DNA of 64,000 nucleotides. It comes from Oscillospiraceae bacterium. GTDB taxonomy: Bacteria; Bacillota; Clostridia; Oscillospirales; Oscillospiraceae. The notes beneath the pieces are model-generated. The model saw nothing but the letters and a program-made list of their open reading frames with translations, made no database searches and was not told the DNA's origin. Made by a program: the position numbers and the translations under genes. Positions 1-8,791 of this stretch are shown here, one piece after another; within the stretch, counting starts at the first letter, position 1; each line of letters starts with the position of its first letter. The stretch is from contig CAJTFN010000016.1 of NCBI GenBank assembly GCA_910575815.1, positions 1-64,000 on the forward strand, read 5' to 3'.

Positions 1-882
1 CTGGTTGCGGACAGGGTTTTGCTGAAGAACATCTCCTGGAATGACACCCAGGACGCTTTGCGTCCTGAGCAGACGGAAACACAGGATACCCAAAAGGCGC
101 TGAATCCCGGCAAAATGCGTCTTCCCACCTGCGAGGAATACGACTTTCTGGCAACCGCTGTGAAAGAGGACAATGACACCATGCATTGGGCAGGTATATT
201 TTCCTTGTGCCAGGATGCGAACCCGGACTGGACATTGACTCGTGCAGTTCGAGGGTATCGCTCAGCTCGTCATTGGAGCAGCAGCTATGCGGCGCATCGG
301 AACGTAAGCGCCGGCTTCCGTCCCGCCATTGAAAACCTGACCCCTGGCCCTCTGCCCCCTGATGGGACCATCATCACGGTTGGAACCTTCTACATGAACG
401 GTCAGCCAGTGAAGGTCCCTCAGAATCCCACTCGGGACGGAGATATTCCTGACTACATCCCCGGCGCCAAGCTGGAGATGCGGGAAGCCCTCGATGACCC
501 CAGCTATCAGGTGCAGGCCATCAAGGCAGGCGATGTCCTGATTGTGGATAGGGTTTTGCTGAAGAACATCTCCTGGGACGACTTGAACGACAAAATTTTG
601 GAAGGAGAATCGACTATGAAAACCAATACCTCCGTCATCTGCCTGGACGATGAAGTGTTCGGTGCTTGCGCCATTGCCTGCTCCCAGGCGAACGAGGATA
701 AGGTTCGCAGCTTTTTCGTCAAACGGTACCCGGTGTGGGCCGCAAAATGTAAAGGAAAGGTCGGCATGACGCCTTGGAACAACATCGTGGACGCCCTTCG
801 GGACATGAAGGAACTGCTCGACGACGAGAACTTGCGGTTTCTCGGCGGCTGTGCCATCACCCGCTTTCCCAACCAAGGCTAA
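1..882 (+). CDS. FGE/C-type-lectin-like modular protein, 5' end outside window
   Basis: The reading frame is open from base 1, so the gene begins to the left; the first codons repeat the end of the same module seen in full at 12790-13827, so at least two modules are joined in tandem. The complete module has an N-terminal half with MRLPTCEEY, a W..CQD segment and a GFRP motif, the layout of formylglycine-generating-enzyme/C-type-lectin folds, then a second half ending ADRVLLKNISWDD. A different C-terminal domain starts near 616, where an in-frame ATG preceded by GGAG could give a separate 88-residue product. Three paralogues lie at 10840-13827. The fold assignment rests on motif pattern only. 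Role unknown; a ligand-binding display protein is a guess. Confidence 0.75.
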   Translation: MVADRVLLKNISWNDTQDALRPEQTETQDTQKALNPGKMRLPTCEEYDFLATAVKEDNDTMHWAGIFSLCQDANPDWTLTRAVRGYRSARHWSSSYAAHRNVSAGFRPAIENLTPGPLPPDGTIITVGTFYMNGQPVKVPQNPTRDGDIPDYIPGAKLEMREALDDPSYQVQAIKAGDVLIVDRVLLKNISWDDLNDKILEGESTMKTNTSVICLDDEVFGACAIACSQANEDKVRSFFVKRYPVWAAKCKGKVGMTPWNNIVDALRDMKELLDDENLRFLGGCAITRFPNQG

Positions 883-887
883 AACAG

Positions 888-1060
888 CAAAAGCCATCCC
901 GATTGGGCAATGTCATTAAGTTAAGCACAAATTCCAAAAATTAGCCTATAAAAAAGTTCGGATATTCCAATAATTCAAATCTATACCAGAACTTTATGGC
1001 GGCCCATAATTTGGAAGATTTTCTTAACTTAATGACATTGCCCGATTGGGGTGGCTTTTC
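888..1060 (+). terminator. Terminator stem split by an insertion
   Basis: AAAAGCCATCCC on the left and GGGTGGCTTTT on the right form a good terminator hairpin once the 133-bp element at 908-1040 and one target copy are removed. It would have ended the gene stopping at 882. Confidence 0.6.
908..1040. mobile_element. Miniature inverted-repeat transposable element (133 bp)
   Basis: Perfect 18-bp terminal inverted repeats (CAATGTCATTAAGTTAAG at 908-925, its complement at 1023-1040) enclose an AT-rich core without a gene. The element is flanked by a 10-bp direct repeat, CCCGATTGGG, at 898-907 and 1041-1050, which reads as the target-site duplication. A 10-bp duplication suits the IS4/IS231 group, but that link is inferred. 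No transposase is in the window, so it would be non-autonomous. Confidence 0.85.
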
Positions 1061-1245
1061 TCCTTCTGTGTCGGGCAGAGAGCGGTTTCTCAATCTCCAA
1101 TGGCCACTCTCTTCTTGCTAAACCAAAAAAGAATTCCAGTAAGGATGCGGCGATTTAACAAAAAGAGATGTGGGCTTTGGCAGTTAGCTTTCCGCAGCCC
1201 GACACAACTTGGATTATCGAACGCGCCGCAATACCCTCTTTTTAC
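1055..1245. repeat. Dispersed hairpin element, two partial copies
   Basis: CTGTGTCGGGC at 1066-1076 and GCCCGACACA at 1197-1206 are the inner arms, and CTCTCTTCTTGCTAAACC near 1107 is the outer arm, of the intergenic repeat seen about 13 times in the window. No gene is evident from 883 to 1452. Confidence 0.6.
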
Positions 1246-1452
1246 TGTCGCGGACTGCAAACCTTGCAATATTTCCGTCACCATCCTGCGGATGGTTCCT
1301 CCTTAGGCATGGGGAGACAACGTCAACGCACGCTCACGCCAGAAAACCACGAGCTGTTTTCGGACCGAGTGTGGATACGCCAAATCTGGAAGAATCACTT
1401 TCTAAAGCACCGCATAACATAAGCTCAAACAAACAGAAAGGAGATTCTACAA

Positions 1453-3606
1453 ATGCTGGGAACCGCAAAATTCAGGAACATTGACCATCTGGAAGAATGG
1501 TTCAAAACCCTCACAATGGAAGATGGCCGCCAGTTCTTCCAGTCCTGCGTGGAGAATGTCGCAGACCGCGATGTCCGCGTTTTCCTCAAATCCACCTTGG
1601 AGCCGGACTATACATTCGCCTATTCCATCGGGGACGCCTTCGTGCGGGAACGCTGGCAAAAGCAAAAGGAAACCGCCATGGGCAACATCCGTAAGACCGT
1701 GGAGTACAGCGAGAAGTATGGCCAGCCCCTTTGCGTGCGGGAGTGGCATGACGGCAAGTTCGCTCTCCTCCACACCGGCAACCCCGACAAGTGCGTTGTT
1801 GTTCCCCTCCCAGAACGGTTTCTCGACTTCACCCCCATCAAGGATTATTCTGGTATCACACCAGCCGCCCTGCGGGCACAGCTGAACGCTTCTGGCGATG
1901 TCGCCGCAATCGTCCCTGCTGACGCCGATGGTGAGCTGACGCAGCGGGGAATCCAGTCCGACCTGGACGCCAAAATAGCTGAGCTCAACGAGCTTGAACA
2001 GGAAATGGAGGACGTCAGGAACGCCAACGTTGGCGAGCTTGCGGAACTGAAGCGCCAAATGGAAGACCTTCGGGCCCAAATGGATAAAAAACAGCAGGAG
2101 ATGATGGCTGAGTTGGAAACCCGCAAAGCGGAGATGGAACGGGTCAAGGAGCAGATGGAGGGACAAATCTACCTCCTGAGCTCCCAAATCTACGCCATCC
2201 AGTGCTACGCCGGGGAGGTCGTTAAATTCACAAAAATCCGCGAGGGCAAAAACGCCCCGGACACCGAGCCCATTGTCATTCATCAGAAGCTGCGTTTTCT
2301 GGATGAGGACCTGGGCCGGCTGGCGTCTCTCTATGAAATCCAGTGGGAGAAGCTGGACCTGTTCGAGGAGTTTCTCAAGCACTCCCCCGCTGCCCTGGAC
2401 ACCTTCGCTCCCAACGAACGATGCGTCATGCTGGTCCGTCTCAGCCGGACCGGGAAGCAGCAGGGCCGCGATGACAGCCTTCCTTACTCCAATCTCCTGA
2501 CGGACTATGAGTATTTCCACGGGAGGACCGTGGGCATCATCATCCGAAACGGGGAAAATCTCTACCTTGGCTGGACTGACGAGGATAAGGTCCATATCAG
2601 CGACGACCTCATCATCAGTCAGGTTATCGAGGATACCTCTGCGGCTCCGGAATTTCGCTCTGAGATGGAAAAGGAGCGTTGGGAAAAGGAGCAAAAGGCA
2701 GGAAAGATGAGAGTGTTGGACGGGCTGATTTCCCGCTCGTTTATCTACAATATTCTTCAGGGAGTCGTCGACAACTCTTCCATTCTGCCGCTGCCGGAGG
2801 GCGTCAAGCTGAACAAGCAGTCGGAGTATGTCATCTACTCTGTCGCCGACAAGTGGCTGGCAGACTCCAGGTTTGACTCCTTTACCAGCCTTATAGAGCG
2901 GTGCAATGAGAAGGTAACGAAGGGAGATATGTTGCTGTCTGTGCAGCACTTGGTCCCGGAGCTGGCTTATGGGCGGTTCTATTCCAGGACTTGGGAGAAT
3001 CCCAGGGGCCGGGGAGAGCGGAACCGCACCCATGACTGTTATGTCTCCGACTGCACCATCTATCCAGCCAATCTCATCGAATATGATGAGCCGGTAACAA
3101 TGCTGCGGTATGAATACGGCCACGGATGTACAACGATAACAGAGAAAGAAGGCAGCAACCTGTCTCCAAGCTGCAAAATCCTGGAGGAGTTTGTGCAGCG
3201 GACCCGCCACATCTACGTCTCTGTCGAAAAGTCGGAAAGCGGATACTATGGCCACACCCCCACCAGGGCGAACTTTGAAATGCATGACCATGAATTCATC
3301 AACCTCACTTACATGAACAGCGTATGGCTGGAGTGGGTTATCACCAACAAGTCTCTGGGCGGGTGGACCATCAAAGGCCATCCGGTGGATTACGCCTATG
3401 CCATCCGCTATCTGAAAACCGCTTTGGATTTCGTCCGCAAGCGGGAGGCTCGGGAAAAGGAGCTACTGGATGCGGTAGATTCCTCCATCTGTCAGGACTC
3501 CGACTGGCCTGTACATCTGAGCGAATGGAAGCTGAAGAGCGGAGTGAGAAACCTGACGGAATACCAGGCGAAACGATTTGTCACGGCGGCAAAAAAGGGA
3601 GGCTGA
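1453..3606 (+). CDS. Large coiled-coil protein of unknown function
   Basis: 717 residues, ATG after a good AAAGGAG. Residues about 165-245 are a heptad-like charged stretch rich in Glu, Lys, Gln and Met, a likely coiled coil, flanked by mixed globular regions. No signal peptide or membrane segment is seen, so a cytoplasmic protein is likely. I do not recognise the family. It is followed after a few bases by the gene at 3611 and is probably co-transcribed with it. A long antisense frame across it is a codon-bias shadow. Confidence 0.85.
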   Translation: MLGTAKFRNIDHLEEWFKTLTMEDGRQFFQSCVENVADRDVRVFLKSTLEPDYTFAYSIGDAFVRERWQKQKETAMGNIRKTVEYSEKYGQPLCVREWHDGKFALLHTGNPDKCVVVPLPERFLDFTPIKDYSGITPAALRAQLNASGDVAAIVPADADGELTQRGIQSDLDAKIAELNELEQEMEDVRNANVGELAELKRQMEDLRAQMDKKQQEMMAELETRKAEMERVKEQMEGQIYLLSSQIYAIQCYAGEVVKFTKIREGKNAPDTEPIVIHQKLRFLDEDLGRLASLYEIQWEKLDLFEEFLKHSPAALDTFAPNERCVMLVRLSRTGKQQGRDDSLPYSNLLTDYEYFHGRTVGIIIRNGENLYLGWTDEDKVHISDDLIISQVIEDTSAAPEFRSEMEKERWEKEQKAGKMRVLDGLISRSFIYNILQGVVDNSSILPLPEGVKLNKQSEYVIYSVADKWLADSRFDSFTSLIERCNEKVTKGDMLLSVQHLVPELAYGRFYSRTWENPRGRGERNRTHDCYVSDCTIYPANLIEYDEPVTMLRYEYGHGCTTITEKEGSNLSPSCKILEEFVQRTRHIYVSVEKSESGYYGHTPTRANFEMHDHEFINLTYMNSVWLEWVITNKSLGGWTIKGHPVDYAYAIRYLKTALDFVRKREAREKELLDAVDSSICQDSDWPVHLSEWKLKSGVRNLTEYQAKRFVTAAKKGG

Positions 3607-3610
3607 TTTC

Positions 3611-4069
3611 ATGTCCATTCCAGGCCTCATTGAACAGCAATTCGAGGAGGGCTATCTGGGCATGGAAGATGTCCCGGTTGCCAGGATGGTAGATTCCAAA
3701 ACAGAAATCCTGAAAGCCTTCCTTGGCAGGAATCCCGACAAGCCCTATTTGGGCAGCATCCTCACTGTGGTGCGGCATGACAGCCGGTTCTTCGTTCTAA
3801 TTTATCATGTTTGGCGAGCAGGGCAAAAGCCCGCCGAGGCCAACCGTTTGTTGGAAATCCAGGAGCTCAATGTCAGAGAGTATTTGGGTATAGAGTTTTT
3901 GGAACGGGTCAACACGGATTTTGGACTGCGGGCGTTCTGGCTCCATACGCCAGACTCCGACTTGGATGCCCATGCGCTGGCCCTTCGAACTGTAGCTGGC
4001 GTTTTGAAACAGTACAGCGTCAGCCATCAGCTTTGTGCCCGTTTTCGCAGGGAAAACAAAATCGCGTGA
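3611..4069 (+). CDS. Unknown 152-residue protein
   Basis: The ATG at 3611 is preferred over an earlier in-frame start at 3578 because GGGAGG lies just ahead of it and the earlier start would overlap the previous gene. Soluble, mixed alpha/beta composition, no motif recognised. It lies directly behind the coiled-coil gene and ends at a strong terminator, so the two form a short operon. Confidence 0.8.
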   Translation: MSIPGLIEQQFEEGYLGMEDVPVARMVDSKTEILKAFLGRNPDKPYLGSILTVVRHDSRFFVLIYHVWRAGQKPAEANRLLEIQELNVREYLGIEFLERVNTDFGLRAFWLHTPDSDLDAHALALRTVAGVLKQYSVSHQLCARFRRENKIA

Positions 4070-4083
4070 TGTCATAACAGCAT

Positions 4084-4115
4084 GGACGCCGCCCTTAAAA
4101 GGGTGGCGTCCGTTT
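4084..4115 (+). terminator. Rho-independent terminator
   Basis: GGACGCCGCCCTT (4084-4096) pairs with AAGGGTGGCGTCC (4099-4111), followed by GTTTT. Confidence 0.85.
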
Positions 4116-4139
4116 TCCGGAATCGGATTCTTTCGGTAC

Positions 4140-4148
4140 GCATAAGAT
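4140..4148 (+). promoter_or_regulatory. GCATAnnAT promoter-like motif
   Basis: GCATAAGAT, 51 bp before the ATG at 4199, with TTTC a few bases upstream (short spacing here). Confidence 0.5.
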
Positions 4149-4198
4149 TTCACAATCATTCACGCCGGAAAAAATAACGAAGACCAAAGGAGGGCTTC

Positions 4199-5068
4199 AT
4201 GTCTATCAAAATCTATACGGGGTTCTACCTCGATACCCCCATCGAAGAGGCTATTCCTGTTCTCAAGGGCATTAAGGCTGCTCTGGAGCCCGTGATGAAG
4301 GAGCGGGCCAAAATCGCTATGTGCAGCCAGTTGGCAACGCTGTGTCTCAACCATTTGAATGGGGAATCGGAGAAATCCATGCTTCCAGCATCCTGTTCCA
4401 AGGGCGACGAGGAGTATCTGAATTATCTTTTCTATAGCAAGAAACGCTTCCTGGGCTGGGCCGCAAAGTTGGTGGATGTCTGGGCCAACGTATCGGAGAG
4501 TTCCTTCTCCCCGGCGACAGACTATTCCGAGGATTGCTGTGTTTTGGGCAAGGTTATTCTTTTCCCGTGTGAAAAGAGAACCTATGGCATTTCCCGCGGC
4601 CCGCTTGGCTTCACCAACGCCTTTGAAGCCTTGCCCCAGGTACACGATTTCTGCTATTGGAACACTACCGATAAACCGCCTGCCGTTTCTGATGCAGATT
4701 GGGCTGCAAGGAAACAAGTTTGGAATAATTTGCTCCCCAGCTTCTGGAGCGAGGACGATGGCCTTTCTTACACTCTGTTCACTGCCCGGCGATTTGATTT
4801 CATTGCGCCGGAAGCAGAGGCCATGGATGCCTGGCTCGCAGAGAACCGGACTCACCTCACTGCCCGACGGATGGGGTTTTTGCTGCGGGAAAAAATTTCT
4901 GAAACCACTCCGCAAGGAGAACTGTCGGACATCAGCTATGTCCTCAAACTTCATGATTTGGCCCTGATGGAGGCTCGGCGCAAAACCAGCCGGAGCGCCT
5001 GGGCATCCAGCAAAGCGGAAAAGGAAGTCCCCGCCTCCTATGACGACATCCTGGCACTATTGAGTTAA
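4199..5068 (+). CDS. Unknown 289-residue protein
   Basis: ATG with AAAGGAGGG 5-13 bases upstream, its own GCATAAGAT promoter motif and a following terminator: a single-gene unit. Soluble; the N-terminus has an amphipathic helix pattern and the rest is Trp- and Leu-rich. No catalytic motif or zinc site recognised. Confidence 0.8.
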   Translation: MSIKIYTGFYLDTPIEEAIPVLKGIKAALEPVMKERAKIAMCSQLATLCLNHLNGESEKSMLPASCSKGDEEYLNYLFYSKKRFLGWAAKLVDVWANVSESSFSPATDYSEDCCVLGKVILFPCEKRTYGISRGPLGFTNAFEALPQVHDFCYWNTTDKPPAVSDADWAARKQVWNNLLPSFWSEDDGLSYTLFTARRFDFIAPEAEAMDAWLAENRTHLTARRMGFLLREKISETTPQGELSDISYVLKLHDLALMEARRKTSRSAWASSKAEKEVPASYDDILALLS

Positions 5069-5072
5069 CCAC

Positions 5073-5108
5073 ACTCCCCTTCCCATTTCGCGAGGAGGGG
5101 AGTCTTTT
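5073..5108 (+). terminator. Rho-independent terminator
   Basis: ACTCCCCT (5073-5080) pairs with AGGGGAGT (5096-5103), followed by CTTTT. Confidence 0.8.
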
Positions 5109-5153
5109 AGCCCGGTGTCTCCGATTCCGACCGTGTTCGTTTTCCCATTCTTT

Positions 5154-5162
5154 GCATACTAC
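5154..5162 (+). promoter_or_regulatory. GCATAnnAT promoter-like motif (variant)
   Basis: GCATACTAC with TTTC 8 nt upstream, 46 bp before the ATG at 5208. Confidence 0.5.
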
Positions 5163-5207
5163 AAAGCAAAATTGATATAGGAGGATAGCAAAAAAGGAGG
5201 GCTTACC

Positions 5208-5849
5208 ATGTTTGTCTATCATGTCGAACGGGATATCGAGCATCGCTATATCAGCGTTTTCGATGCCCTGGAATCCCTGGAGAATCCTCGGCCCTGGGCC
5301 CCACACGTCAGCCGCAACACAATGCCCGGGGAGGACACGACAACACCACGAATTTGTGTCGCTGGCAGCATCGAAGAGTGCTTCATGGGCTGCACACTGT
5401 CCCCTTTCCTCCGTTGCTGTGCAAATGTTCTGGGCATGAGCCGGTATGCGGGCCCGAATGGGGAAGCGTATCCCATCATCGTCAACACCTTCGACGTTGA
5501 TAATCCGTATGCCCCGTCGGCCTACGAGGTGCCGGATGCGCCATATACAGGGGAATTGTGGCTGGTGGAGGAATCTATCCCTATTCGCCGGGAACTGCTC
5601 TGGCTCACGCCTGATGCCATCGAGGCATATGGCCAGAAAGAATATCCCCATGAGGTGTGGCCGGAGTGGGAAGACTTTTACATCGTCAACCACGTGAACT
5701 TGCTCACAACAGAAGAAGTCATGCGGATGAAACTAAACCACCCATGGCTTAACCGCCAAGGCCACACGCTAGACAGCCGCCGCAATGCCTCTCTCTTTTG
5801 GTCTCGTGAGCTTCGATGTCTGGCGGATGTCTGGCGAAAAGTCGCATAA
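5208..5849 (+). CDS. Unknown 213-residue protein
   Basis: ATG after AAAAAGGAGGG. The N-terminal VYHVERDIEHRYIS and a central PLSSFLR/CANVLGM-like region suggest a compact soluble domain, but I do not recognise it. First gene of a likely three-gene run with the zinc-ribbon protein at 5886 and the gene at 6107, which ends at the terminator at 6608. Confidence 0.8.
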   Translation: MFVYHVERDIEHRYISVFDALESLENPRPWAPHVSRNTMPGEDTTTPRICVAGSIEECFMGCTLSPFLRCCANVLGMSRYAGPNGEAYPIIVNTFDVDNPYAPSAYEVPDAPYTGELWLVEESIPIRRELLWLTPDAIEAYGQKEYPHEVWPEWEDFYIVNHVNLLTTEEVMRMKLNHPWLNRQGHTLDSRRNASLFWSRELRCLADVWRKVA

Positions 5850-5885
5850 AGGATAGAGCCACCATGGGCACAAGGAGATATTATA

Positions 5886-6083
5886 ATGTTCAAGAATACA
5901 ACACTTGTAGAACAATCGGCAAGTAAGGCTGGCGGATACACCACCATCAGCTACCGCTGCTCTAACTGCCGGAAAATCATCAGCTTCCCTGAGCAGCAGG
6001 GTTTTGGCTATTGCTATCTCTGTGGGGCAAGAGTTCGGGAAATCAAGTCCTCTAGCCTCACTTGGAATCCAATCAGCTACTAG
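5886..6083 (+). CDS. Small zinc-ribbon protein
   Basis: 65 residues with two CxxC pairs (CSNC near residue 25, CYLC near 43), the spacing of a rubredoxin-like zinc ribbon. AAGGAG precedes the ATG. Likely binds one zinc ion; target unknown. It lies 36 bases after the preceding gene and 23 before the next, whose product also ends in a Cys-rich knuckle. Confidence 0.75.
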   Translation: MFKNTTLVEQSASKAGGYTTISYRCSNCRKIISFPEQQGFGYCYLCGARVREIKSSSLTWNPISY

Positions 6084-6106
6084 ACAAAACCAGGAGGAAT
6101 ATCACA

Positions 6107-6601
6107 ATGATTCTGTACACAAAAAACGTAGTCCAGTTTTCCAGAGATGTGCCCGAGGAGAAGCTCCAGGAACTTCTCTCCAGGGCCCAGGTTACCGGCA
6201 AAGTCGGGAAACCCAGCTTCGACCTCCGCTCCATGGTTCTCTGGCCGGAATGCGGCAGGCACCGCGAGGCATTCTGGAATACCGTCACTCGCAGCATCAG
6301 CGACGTTGCCTACGACGCCAATTCCCGAAAATTGTCCTTCACAACGAAGTGGGGCCCTCCCATGTTTGCCCTGGAAACCCTGGCCAGGGTATTCCCCGAG
6401 GTGAGCTTCACCTGGTATAATGCCAGCGATGATTGCAGCATTGTCGGATACGGCGTCGCTAAGCAGGGCGTTTTCACCGTTGATGCGCCCGGCGCCCCGG
6501 TCCCTGTGCAAATCTGCAAGATTTGCCACGGAGGCTGTATTCTGGACGGCATGCAGTACCAGTGCGAGCACTGTCCCCGGATTAGGCTGCGGAACAACTA
6601 A
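6107..6601 (+). CDS. Unknown protein with C-terminal zinc knuckle
   Basis: 164 residues from the ATG at 6107, chosen because AGGAGG lies 8-13 bases upstream; an earlier in-frame ATG at 6062 lacks one and overlaps the previous gene. The last 25 residues hold CKIC and CEHC pairs, probably a zinc ribbon. The N-terminal 130 residues are not recognised. Last gene of its operon. Confidence 0.75.
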   Translation: MILYTKNVVQFSRDVPEEKLQELLSRAQVTGKVGKPSFDLRSMVLWPECGRHREAFWNTVTRSISDVAYDANSRKLSFTTKWGPPMFALETLARVFPEVSFTWYNASDDCSIVGYGVAKQGVFTVDAPGAPVPVQICKICHGGCILDGMQYQCEHCPRIRLRNN

Positions 6602-6607
6602 CTACAA

Positions 6608-6645
6608 CGGCGGCTCCGAAAAAATCGGGGCCGCCGCTGCTTTGG
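6608..6645 (+). terminator. Rho-independent terminator
   Basis: CGGCGGCTCCGA (6608-6619) pairs with TCGGGGCCGCCG (6625-6636), loop AAAAA; weak T run after it. Confidence 0.7.
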
Positions 6646-6717
6646 TTTTAGGATGCAAATGGTTTATTATACAACTATTATATGCAGATGGAAAGAATTC
6701 CTTTTGCCAAAACAAAA

Positions 6718-6756
6718 GAGCGCATTCTTGCTGGCCTGGTTAACAAGAGTGCGCTC
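6718..6756. repeat. Inverted repeat related to the dispersed hairpin element
   Basis: GAGCGCATTCTTG (6718-6730) pairs with CAAGAGTGCGCTC (6744-6756). On the minus strand it is followed by TTTTGTTTTGGC, resembling the outer arm of the dispersed element. No gene lies between 6602 and 6931. Confidence 0.5.
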
Positions 6757-6879
6757 TATCAGTTAAATTGAAACGATGGCCGTGCCGCGCCCTGGACCAT
6801 TAGCCGCAAGAGATACTAACTATGGGCAAGTTTCCGAGTGTCTAGCGCATATCCGCACGGAATCAAATTCCCGTACCCC

Positions 6880-6888
6880 GCATAGAAT
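6880..6888 (+). promoter_or_regulatory. GCATAnnAT promoter-like motif
   Basis: GCATAGAAT, 44 bp before the ATG at 6932. Confidence 0.45.
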
Positions 6889-6931
6889 GTCACAATCACA
6901 TCAAAGGTATCACACAAAAAAGGAGATTTCT

Positions 6932-7702
6932 ATGAAGATTCTTTACATCTGCGAAAAGCCCTCTGCCGGCAAATTGCTTGCCAAAAACATGGTTGCGCTC
7001 AACCTTTCCGGCGAGTTTGAGGACCACGACGATTATTTGGAGTCCAACAAGTTCATTATCGGCTGGTCCTGCGCCCATCTCTTTCAGCTGCGCAGTACCC
7101 CGGGGACGACGGATAATGTCGCTCTGATGGAATCAAAGCTGGAGGCCCTGCAGCGCGATGGGGGCCTTTGCCCCGATTGGCCGTTTGAGTTCATTTCCCC
7201 GGTGTTTTTCTCGCACCCCGAGGACTTGTTCCAGGTGCTCAAGGCCCTCATCCACCGGGAGGACGTAAGCTATATCGTCCACGCGGGGGACACGGGTCCG
7301 GACGGCGAAATCATCATCCGCATCATCCTGCACATGGCTGAGGCCGACAAGCCGGTTTACCGCATGCTTCTTTCCACCACTCGGGAAGACGAGCTGAAAG
7401 AAAAAATGAGTAAGCGCCTTTCTCCTGCCGACATCGGCGCGGAAAACGCCATGAAGGGTTTCCGGAACATGTATTTCAACTTCCGCCGTGGCAACGTTCA
7501 GCTCCACCTGGGAAACTCTCCGGAAGACCAGGCGCCGACGTCCACTAAAGAAGGCCTTGCCCAGACGCTTCGACTTCTCACTTCCGGCGACTGCTGCAAA
7601 TTCTGCAGGCAGCGTGACGTCTGCCTGGACGCTGAGGTTGAACTGTGTCCGGCATTTTCGCCCAGCGAGAGATTCATGAAAACACTCAATTACTGGCTCT
7701 AA
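6932..7702 (+). CDS. Toprim-only protein related to type IA topoisomerases
   Basis: 256 residues; ATG after AAGGAG. The N-terminus MKILYICEKPSAGK carries the Glu-Lys-Pro start of the Toprim fold of topoisomerase III (E8). At residues 118-127 AGDTGPDGEI aligns with the AxDxDREGEL metal-binding motif; D120 and E126 are kept but the second acidic position is Gly. Only the Toprim part is present: the breakage-reunion domain with its Tyr is absent. The C-terminus has a Cys cluster (CCKFCRQRDVC, later Cys) that may bind zinc. Activity as a topoisomerase is unlikely; a nuclease or accessory role is possible. Confidence 0.75.
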   Translation: MKILYICEKPSAGKLLAKNMVALNLSGEFEDHDDYLESNKFIIGWSCAHLFQLRSTPGTTDNVALMESKLEALQRDGGLCPDWPFEFISPVFFSHPEDLFQVLKALIHREDVSYIVHAGDTGPDGEIIIRIILHMAEADKPVYRMLLSTTREDELKEKMSKRLSPADIGAENAMKGFRNMYFNFRRGNVQLHLGNSPEDQAPTSTKEGLAQTLRLLTSGDCCKFCRQRDVCLDAEVELCPAFSPSERFMKTLNYWL

Positions 7703-7760
7703 ACAGAAGCGACCGCTTCCAACGGGGCGGTTCTTTGCCGTTACGAAAGGAGGTTGATGT

Positions 7761-8147
7761 ATGAGCGTGGCGTTAGAAGTAGAACAGGCGGTCGCTGGTT
7801 TTGTCAACACAAGCCCAGACGGAAGGCAGTTTGCAATTGAGGATGTGAACACGTATATCATGTCTCTTTGGAATGCCGGATGCGGGCCTGTGCGACTCAA
7901 TTTCACGCAACCAGAACTCCATAGTTTTCTGGACAAATGCTGTGATATTTGTTTGGTTAAGACTGCAACCGGGTACAAAGTCGAAAAGTCCAAGATTGAT
8001 ATTGGACGACTGACCCAGCAGGAGTGGGAAGTATTGGGTGGAGACGAAAGACGGGCACGGAGCTTCGTCCTGTTTTGCGACCTGCGAGTGGATTTGAAAA
8101 CACCGGACCTCCTGTTGGATGCCATGGGATTCCGATTCATGCACTAA
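7761..8147 (+). CDS. Unknown 128-residue protein
   Basis: ATG after AAAGGAGG; 58 bases after the Toprim gene, before a strong terminator. Soluble alpha/beta pattern; the middle (WNAGCGPVRLNF, then LHSFLDKCCDI) is not diagnostic. No family recognised. Probably co-transcribed with the Toprim-like gene, whose end has no terminator. Confidence 0.75.
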   Translation: MSVALEVEQAVAGFVNTSPDGRQFAIEDVNTYIMSLWNAGCGPVRLNFTQPELHSFLDKCCDICLVKTATGYKVEKSKIDIGRLTQQEWEVLGGDERRARSFVLFCDLRVDLKTPDLLLDAMGFRFMH

Positions 8148-8179
8148 AGACCTGCAGACTATCACTGGCTGAACAAACG

Positions 8180-8210
8180 AGAGCCACCCCCTATTGGGGT
8201 GGCTCTTTTC
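8180..8210 (+). terminator. Rho-independent terminator
   Basis: AGAGCCACCCC (8180-8190) pairs with GGGGTGGCTCT (8196-8206), then TTT. Confidence 0.9.
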
Positions 8211-8283
8211 TCATACAAACAGCTCCAATTTTTCTATTCCGAGAGGATGCGGACCCCTTTTGTCCATCTCCTCCCCGGTGGTC

Positions 8284-8577
8284 TCACTCAATGCAAGTCA
8301 CCCCGGCGACGTTCGGTCTTTCCCCAGCCGCATACAGAAAATTCGGTTTGAACATGCGGATTTCGAACTTCTGGTAGGGCTTCTCTTCCGCATTAAGGGC
8401 AAACCAGATTTCGGCAGCCTGACTAATGTCGAAGAATGCGCCCACCAGATATGCCTGCATGCTAACACCGTACTCGCCTTCCGGCAGCTCATCGCGCACT
8501 TGCAGAACGGCATACATCATCCCCTCCTCGGGAACGATGAAGTACCGTGCCACATCGGCCGCGGTAAAAGTGACCAT
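8284..8577 (-). CDS. Unknown 97-residue protein
   Basis: Minus-strand gene with AAGGGAGAG just before the ATG. Soluble, with hydrophobic patches consistent with a small beta-rich domain. The frame stays open upstream to about 8660 without another ATG; a non-ATG start near the AAGGAG at about 8669 cannot be excluded. No family recognised. It points toward the terminator at 8180-8210. Confidence 0.6.
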   Translation of the reverse strand: MVTFTAADVARYFIVPEEGMMYAVLQVRDELPEGEYGVSMQAYLVGAFFDISQAAEIWFALNAEEKPYQKFEIRMFKPNFLYAAGERPNVAGVTCIE

Positions 8578-8755
8578 CTCTCCCTTGATGATGATGTCCC
8601 CAGGTGCGGCCGTTACAGTTGCAGATGGCTTTGTAGGGCATATGGGCCTCGATTTCTGTAATATCTAACTCCTTATGTCCCCGTTCGTGGGGCTTCGTGT
8701 TCTTTCGCATTTAATATTACAACCTGCGATGGGGAGGTAACATCAATTTCCCTCT

Positions 8756-8785
8756 TGCATAAGTCAGAAAGGCTATGCTATAATA
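8756..8785 (+). promoter_or_regulatory. Promoter of putative antitoxin RNA
   Basis: TTGCAT (8756-8761), 18 bp spacer, TATAAT (8780-8785). Confidence 0.7.
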
Positions 8786-8791
8786 AGCGTA

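Noticed and set aside
1447..3381. 644-codon frame on the minus strand opposite the coiled-coil gene
   Set aside because: No ribosome site, implausible composition; the plus-strand gene has a clear start, ribosome site and coiled coil.
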